From NCBI GenBank assembly GCA_019309605.1, contig JAFDFW010000136.1, positions 1 through 8,504 on the forward strand: DNA of 8,504 bases. Reading direction: 5' to 3'. Below the pieces are notes generated by a model. The model saw only the letters and a list, made by a program, of their open reading frames with translations, did not search any database and was not told the origin of the DNA. Below, piece after piece: positions 4,810 to 8,504 of the stretch (the stretch's first letter is position 1; the number at the start of each line of letters is the position of its first letter). Both the position numbers and the translations under genes were made by a program. The DNA comes from Deltaproteobacteria bacterium. Its GTDB lineage: Bacteria; Myxococcota_A; Polyangia; Polyangiales; Houyiibacteriaceae.

Positions 4810-6368
4810 CTCGCGCCTCGTTGCTCCGGCGCTGCGGCCCGTTCGCCGATAGCGTCGACAAGCCCTGAATGTCTCTGCGCTCTTCGTTCAAGAGCTGCGG
4901 CGACGACCTGTTTCGGACCGACGAGCCGCACGCGTTTCCGAGCGCGGCTCACTGCTGTGTAGAGAAGCTCTCGGGTGAGGAGCGGCGCGTCTTCTTCCGG
5001 GAGAACGATCAGCACTTCGTCGAACTCCGAGCCCTGTGCTTTGTGGACGCTGAGCGCGAAGGCGTCGGCGTACCGCGGCAGCCGGGCCTCGGCGATCTCG
5101 CGAAAGCCATCCGCGTCGCTCGGCAGCGCTGCGGTTGGAGGCTCGCGGTTGACCAGCATCGCAAAGTCGCCGTTGTACACGCGCAGCTCGTGGCTGTTCT
5201 CCTCGATGATGATCGGTGTGATCTGTGGCGTGCCGGTCGCCGGGGCCGGGAGTCGCTCCTGAATCGCCGCCCCTAGCCTCCGGGTTCCAATCGCACCTCT
5301 TCGAAACGGGCTCAGCATCACATAACGTGCGCGTAGCGCGAAGTGCTCTACCGGGTCGAGCGTGGCTAGAGTCTTGGTCCAGTGCGCAGCCGCGCGATCG
5401 AGCTCAGCCTGCAAGCCGGCAGAGGAGCTCCAGACGACGTCGTCCGCGCCGGCGTCCAGCAAAGCGTCCAAGGTCGCCCCGTCCCCGGTTCGGATTGCAG
5501 CGACCAGTTGGCCGAGGGGCTGTCTGTCGTCGTATCGGTAGGTCTTCGTCAGCTGTGTGACGCGGTCATGCCACCAGGTGTCTGTGCTTGCGCTAACCAG
5601 GTCGCGAAGAACCGAACCTGCCTCAACCGAGCTGAGCTGGTCGGGATCCCCGACGATCAAGAGAGTGGCCTCGCGGGGCGCTGCGTTCAGCAATTGCCGC
5701 ATCAATCCCAGGTCGACCATTGATGCTTCGTCGATGATGATGACGTCCGCTTCGAGTGGGAGGTCGGCACTCCTTCGGAAGCGCATTCCGTCGCGCTGCA
5801 TTCCGAGAGCGCGGTGAAGCGTCGTCGCTTGTTCTGGAATCTCCTGGAGAATCTCTTCCGGGGCCTGAATCCGCGTCTTCGCTTTGCGCACGGCCTCGCC
5901 GAGGCGAGCCGCGGACTTCCCGGTCGGCGCGAGCAGCATCACTTTCGGCGCAGCGTTCGTGTCGTGCAATCGCCCCTGAATGATCAGCGCTACGATGGCC
6001 GCCACCGTCGTCGTCTTGCCGGTGCCCGGCCCGCCGCAAAGAAGAGAGACCCGATGGCGAAGCGCGTTTCGGGCCGCGCGGCGTTGCAACGAATCCGGAT
6101 CGCCGGGAAACAATTCGCCGAGACTCGCTTCGAGCCAGGGCGCGTCATCCGCGATGATGGGGGGCAGGGCGGACCGCGCTGCGAGCTCCTGGGCGATGTC
6201 CTGTTCGAGCTGCCAGTAGCGACGCAGGTAGAGCCGACCGGCGGCATCGAGAACGAGTGGACCCCCTTCGGTGAGCCGGCTCTGCTTCAGCGTCTCTTTC
6301 CACGCGGTCCCGTTAGGTAGCGCATCGGGCTGCGCGGACTCGTTCGGCCAGACCTCCTCGGCCGACAT
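4806..6368 (-). CDS. recD: RecD, ATPase/helicase subunit of the RecBCD enzyme (5' end disturbed)
   Basis: RecD is the 5'-to-3' SF1B helicase of RecBCD, which processes double-strand DNA ends. From the ATG at 6368 the protein has 520 residues, against about 608 in E. coli. All helicase motifs are present: Walker A GGPGTGKT 112-119, Ia APTGKSAARL 147-156, Walker B VIIIDEASM 209-217, III GDPDQLSSVEAG 240-251, IV KTYRY 275-279, V SVHKAQGSEFDEV 440-452 and VI LLYTAVSRAR 468-477. The motor is therefore intact. The N-terminal domain, which contacts RecBC, is not. The same frame continues upstream for 25 RecD-like codons to 6443 and then meets two TGA codons, with no usual start codon (see 6369-6443). 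The ATG at 6368 has no good Shine-Dalgarno and is only the first available start. At its 3' end the stop overlaps the stop of the small gene at 4630. Confidence 0.93.
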   Translation of the reverse strand: MSAEEVWPNESAQPDALPNGTAWKETLKQSRLTEGGPLVLDAAGRLYLRRYWQLEQDIAQELAARSALPPIIADDAPWLEASLGELFPGDPDSLQRRAARNALRHRVSLLCGGPGTGKTTTVAAIVALIIQGRLHDTNAAPKVMLLAPTGKSAARLGEAVRKAKTRIQAPEEILQEIPEQATTLHRALGMQRDGMRFRRSADLPLEADVIIIDEASMVDLGLMRQLLNAAPREATLLIVGDPDQLSSVEAGSVLRDLVSASTDTWWHDRVTQLTKTYRYDDRQPLGQLVAAIRTGDGATLDALLDAGADDVVWSSSAGLQAELDRAAAHWTKTLATLDPVEHFALRARYVMLSPFRRGAIGTRRLGAAIQERLPAPATGTPQITPIIIEENSHELRVYNGDFAMLVNREPPTAALPSDADGFREIAEARLPRYADAFALSVHKAQGSEFDEVLIVLPEEDAPLLTRELLYTAVSRARKRVRLVGPKQVVAAALERRAQRHSGLVDAIGERAAAPEQRGAS

Positions 6369-8504
6369 CCCGACCGGGAAGCAGCTGTGTCCCCGGCGAA
6401 CGTTTCGGCTGGTGAGCGCGATCGCGAGCTCGACCTGTGGAACTCATCAGCTCCTCCCAACCAGCGGTCGACGGCGTTCAAGAGCTCGGCGGGCTGACGG
6501 TCGAAGAACACGCTCGACCCTGCGCTCCGTGGACCACGCATCCCGCGAAGAAACAGAAAGAGAGCACCGCCCCATTGCGTGGCTGGATCATAGCCGGCGA
6601 CTCGTTGCCTCAGATAGCGATGGGCCGCTGCCGTGTAGAGCTGTGCTTGGAGCAAGTAATGAGTACGCTGAACCGCTTCGTTGATCGTATCGGGCTCGTA
6701 CGTTGGAAGCGTGTTGGACTTGTAGTCGGCGACATACCAGCGGCCCTGCCACTCGAACATCAGATCGATGTAGCCACGCAGGAAGTGTTGCAGCGTTTGT
6801 CCGCTGACTTCCGCAAGGCGCTCGCAGTAGCGAGGGGCGGCGGCCGGAGCGCCGTGCTGACTCAGGATTCTGGCGAGATCCGGAAGCTTCGCCCGGTTTA
6901 CATGGAGCGTAAACTCGAGTTCGCGGAGCTGGACGTCCCTGACGAGATCCATCAGGCGCGGTGCCTCGGGCTTACTGGTGAACGGCGTGGCTGCGACCGA
7001 GAGCAGGTCGCGCTGGACATCAGGACCGAGCGCGCTGTCGAACCCAAACGCACGCAGCTGTCGCTCGATCAAGTGCTCGGTTTCGAGCGCGTCGAGCGTC
7101 TGGAAGTCAGCGTGCTCCAGAACAGAGTGAAGAAACAATCCAGTTCGCACGCCGCCCGGCAAGTTTGCAAAGAGCGCGCTCTCTCGTTCAGCGGGCTGAG
7201 TCGCAGGTCGGGGCCCCGGGGTCTTTTCGTCGTGCCCGGTGAGGCTGGTGAAGCTCGCGATGCGTGCGGCGTAGCTGAAGTAGCGCTCCTGCTTCCGTGC
7301 CGAGAGCGCCTCGGTCGAAATCCCGTGCTGGTGCGCCGCCGCTCGTTCCTCGTGCGCGGAACGCCAGCCGACTGTGCCGGATGCCTTGGCGACGAACTCC
7401 TCGACGCCCTTTCGCATTCCGTCCTCGTCGAGCTTGAGCGGGCCATCAGAGCCGTGGAGCAAATAGCCCAGCGCAGCGTTCTTCCAGCCCTTGGCGGCGC
7501 CCCAATAGAGCGTGCAGCGATACTTTGCGCGGGTTACCGCCACATAGAGTAAGCGCAGGGCTTCCGACGATTCCTCTCGGGCGCTCGCCTCCTTGTGTGC
7601 CTGCAACTCCTCGGAGCCCAGGTCGACTTTGACGTTCCCCTGCGCGTCGTGGAACTTCACCGCGACGTCGCTGAAAGGGATGGGCCAAGGGAAGGGGCAG
7701 TACACGATCCCGTACTCGAGCCCCTTGCTTTTGTGAATGGTCGAAACACGCACCGCGCCGGCATCTGCATCCGGACGTTGTTGAAGGTCTTCCGAGGCCA
7801 CCGCGCTCTCGCCAGCGCCATCTTCCGCGAGGCGGCGGAACCACTGCATGAGCGCGACCGGGTTGCGGCCGCGCTCGCGTTCTCCGCGCAGCAGGAGTTC
7901 TTCGACATGCAGCAAGTCGGTAAGTACTCGGCGCGCGGCGGGGCGCTTCGCGATCGAGGCTTCCGCCTGCGTGCTGCGGAGCATGTCCTCGAGGAAGGGC
8001 ACGACGCCTAGGCCGTGCCAGAGTTCGTTCCAGTTGTGAAAGCGCGACACCCATTCGGACCAAGGTTCGTCGCCCATCGTCGCCAGCTCGTATGGAGATA
8101 CGCCAAGAAGTGAGGTCAGAAGTGCGCGTCGCAACAGGGACGAGTCTCCGGGCATTAGAGCGGCTTCGAGCACAGCGCCGAGGTGGCAGGCGATTTCGGT
8201 GCCGAGGACGCTCGAGCCGCCGTCGAGCGACACCGGGACGTTGAGCACTCTGAGCGCGTCCGTCACCGCAAGAGCCTGATTGTTGCTGCGGCAGAGCACG
8301 GCGATGTCCCCGGGCTCGACGGGTCGGTCTTCGACCTGCGCGTCCGACTCGAGCAGGAGCGCGATCTCGTTCGCGACGATAGGCGACACGGCCGCCGCGA
8401 GACCACCCTTGAGCTGGTCTCCTTCGAGAAAGACGACTTCCATGGACGGGTCCAAGCTGGTCCGGCGCTCCTCGTGGAAGGGGATCGCTTCGTCCATGTC
8501 GATT
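6287..8504 (-). CDS. recB: RecB, C-terminal part: helicase end and nuclease domain (partial; 3' end reads through into recD)
   Basis: RecB is the 3'-to-5' helicase and sole nuclease of RecBCD. The window holds about the last 680 true residues of a protein of roughly 1180; the Walker A region lies beyond 8504. Counting from Met at 8497, motif V is TIHKSKGLEY at 253-262 and motif VI is LLYVAVTRAK at 316-325. The nuclease domain has His457 (GLFLHSVLEH), Asp578 (GYIDLMF), Asp591 and Lys593 (VADYKSN), matching E. coli His956, Asp1067, Asp1080 and Lys1082. The conserved ending GGALFLFLRG and PAELLNAVDRWLGG (residue 682) is where RecB normally stops within a few codons. Here the frame runs on for 54 residues of Arg/Ser-rich sequence that is recD read out of frame, stopping at 6289-6287. 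An overlap of about 155 bp with recD is abnormal. recC is expected to the right of the window. Confidence 0.93.
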   Translation of the reverse strand, partial: IDMDEAIPFHEERRTSLDPSMEVVFLEGDQLKGGLAAAVSPIVANEIALLLESDAQVEDRPVEPGDIAVLCRSNNQALAVTDALRVLNVPVSLDGGSSVLGTEIACHLGAVLEAALMPGDSSLLRRALLTSLLGVSPYELATMGDEPWSEWVSRFHNWNELWHGLGVVPFLEDMLRSTQAEASIAKRPAARRVLTDLLHVEELLLRGERERGRNPVALMQWFRRLAEDGAGESAVASEDLQQRPDADAGAVRVSTIHKSKGLEYGIVYCPFPWPIPFSDVAVKFHDAQGNVKVDLGSEELQAHKEASAREESSEALRLLYVAVTRAKYRCTLYWGAAKGWKNAALGYLLHGSDGPLKLDEDGMRKGVEEFVAKASGTVGWRSAHEERAAAHQHGISTEALSARKQERYFSYAARIASFTSLTGHDEKTPGPRPATQPAERESALFANLPGGVRTGLFLHSVLEHADFQTLDALETEHLIERQLRAFGFDSALGPDVQRDLLSVAATPFTSKPEAPRLMDLVRDVQLRELEFTLHVNRAKLPDLARILSQHGAPAAAPRYCERLAEVSGQTLQHFLRGYIDLMFEWQGRWYVADYKSNTLPTYEPDTINEAVQRTHYLLQAQLYTAAAHRYLRQRVAGYDPATQWGGALFLFLRGMRGPRSAGSSVFFDRQPAELLNAVDRWLGGADEFHRSSSRSRSPAETFAGDTAASRSGCRPRRSGRTSPRSPMRYLTGPRGKRR
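6369..6443 (-). pseudogene. recD: Conserved N-terminal RecD codons without a start codon
   Basis: Reading recD upstream of its first ATG gives 25 codons, including ELAIALTS and RRGHSCFP. These align by eye with the E. coli RecD segment that has LAAALLS and then GEGHVCLP, so this is real recD coding sequence. It contains no ATG, GTG or TTG and is closed by TGA codons at 6446-6444 and 6449-6447. About 25 further residues expected ahead of it, including the LDxxFA-type helix, are absent. Either bases have been lost here or the frame is broken by an indel. Confidence 0.7.
6445..6458 (-). promoter_or_regulatory. Ribosome-binding site and ATG at the recB/recD junction
   Basis: On the minus strand GGGAGG (6458-6453) is followed after 5 bases by ATG (6447-6445), with TGATG overlapping the ATG. 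This is a typical coupled stop/start arrangement and is exactly where recD should begin. The ATG is, however, in a third frame, matching neither the RecB frame above it nor the RecD frame below it. It looks like the original recD start, disconnected from its gene by a nearby lesion. Confidence 0.6.

Noticed and set aside
6287..6443. Programmed -1 frameshift joining RecB and RecD
   Set aside because: The frame relation would allow it, but I see no good slippery heptamer with a following strong stem, and the missing RecD N-terminal residues point to sequence loss. Kept only as an alternative in the findings.
6437..7552. A 371-codon rightward open frame opposite recB
   Set aside because: It is the complement of well-conserved RecB nuclease and linker codons. 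Its protein shows no domain and the composition is that of an antisense shadow in GC-rich DNA.
4806..8504. RecB/RecD genes as a novel defence island
   Set aside because: They are standard housekeeping repair genes with usual motifs and order; no toxin, effector or mobile gene is nearby.

Overview
The window is a GC-rich (about 60% or more by eye), densely coded bacterial chromosomal segment with no mobile element, tRNA, rRNA or CRISPR array that I can see. A Ras/Rab-type small GTPase, a possible ERG4/ERG24-like sterol reductase start at the left edge, and long GC-rich RecBCD genes suggest a Myxococcota or other former deltaproteobacterial lineage. That placement is inference and is not proved by the sequence.

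Layout, left to right: (1) the first 18 codons of a leftward gene (55 to 1); (2) a rightward Ras/Rab-like GTPase (134-625) whose C-terminus is shifted out of frame by an exact 10-bp tandem duplication; (3) a leftward classical short-chain dehydrogenase/reductase (1599-685); (4) divergent from it, a tight rightward operon of lemA (1667-2254), an M48 membrane metalloprotease with a long C-terminal extension (2258-4210), and a DUF2007-like tail-anchored protein (4215-4571), separated by 3 and 4 bases; (5) a small 59-codon gene (4630-4809) with its own promoter-like sequence and Shine-Dalgarno, encoding a helical protein resembling the IF-2 N-terminal domain; (6) leftward recD (6368-4806) and the C-terminal two thirds of recB (from 8504 leftward, running off the window). 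recC is expected further right, but that is not visible here.

How the genes work together: lemA, the M48 protease and the DUF2007-like protein look like one membrane-associated module, probably for envelope protein quality control or signalling. RecB and RecD are two subunits of the RecBCD helicase/nuclease for double-strand-break repair and degradation of foreign DNA. The RecB nuclease residues and all RecD helicase motifs are intact.

The main surprises are two reading-frame lesions. The GTPase duplication, when collapsed, restores a family-like C-terminal helix. At the recB/recD junction the recB stop and the first part of recD are missing or out of frame, although a well-placed ribosome-binding site and ATG sit exactly there. 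These may be real mutations or assembly errors; raw reads would decide. I found no convincing wholly new defence or mobile system.
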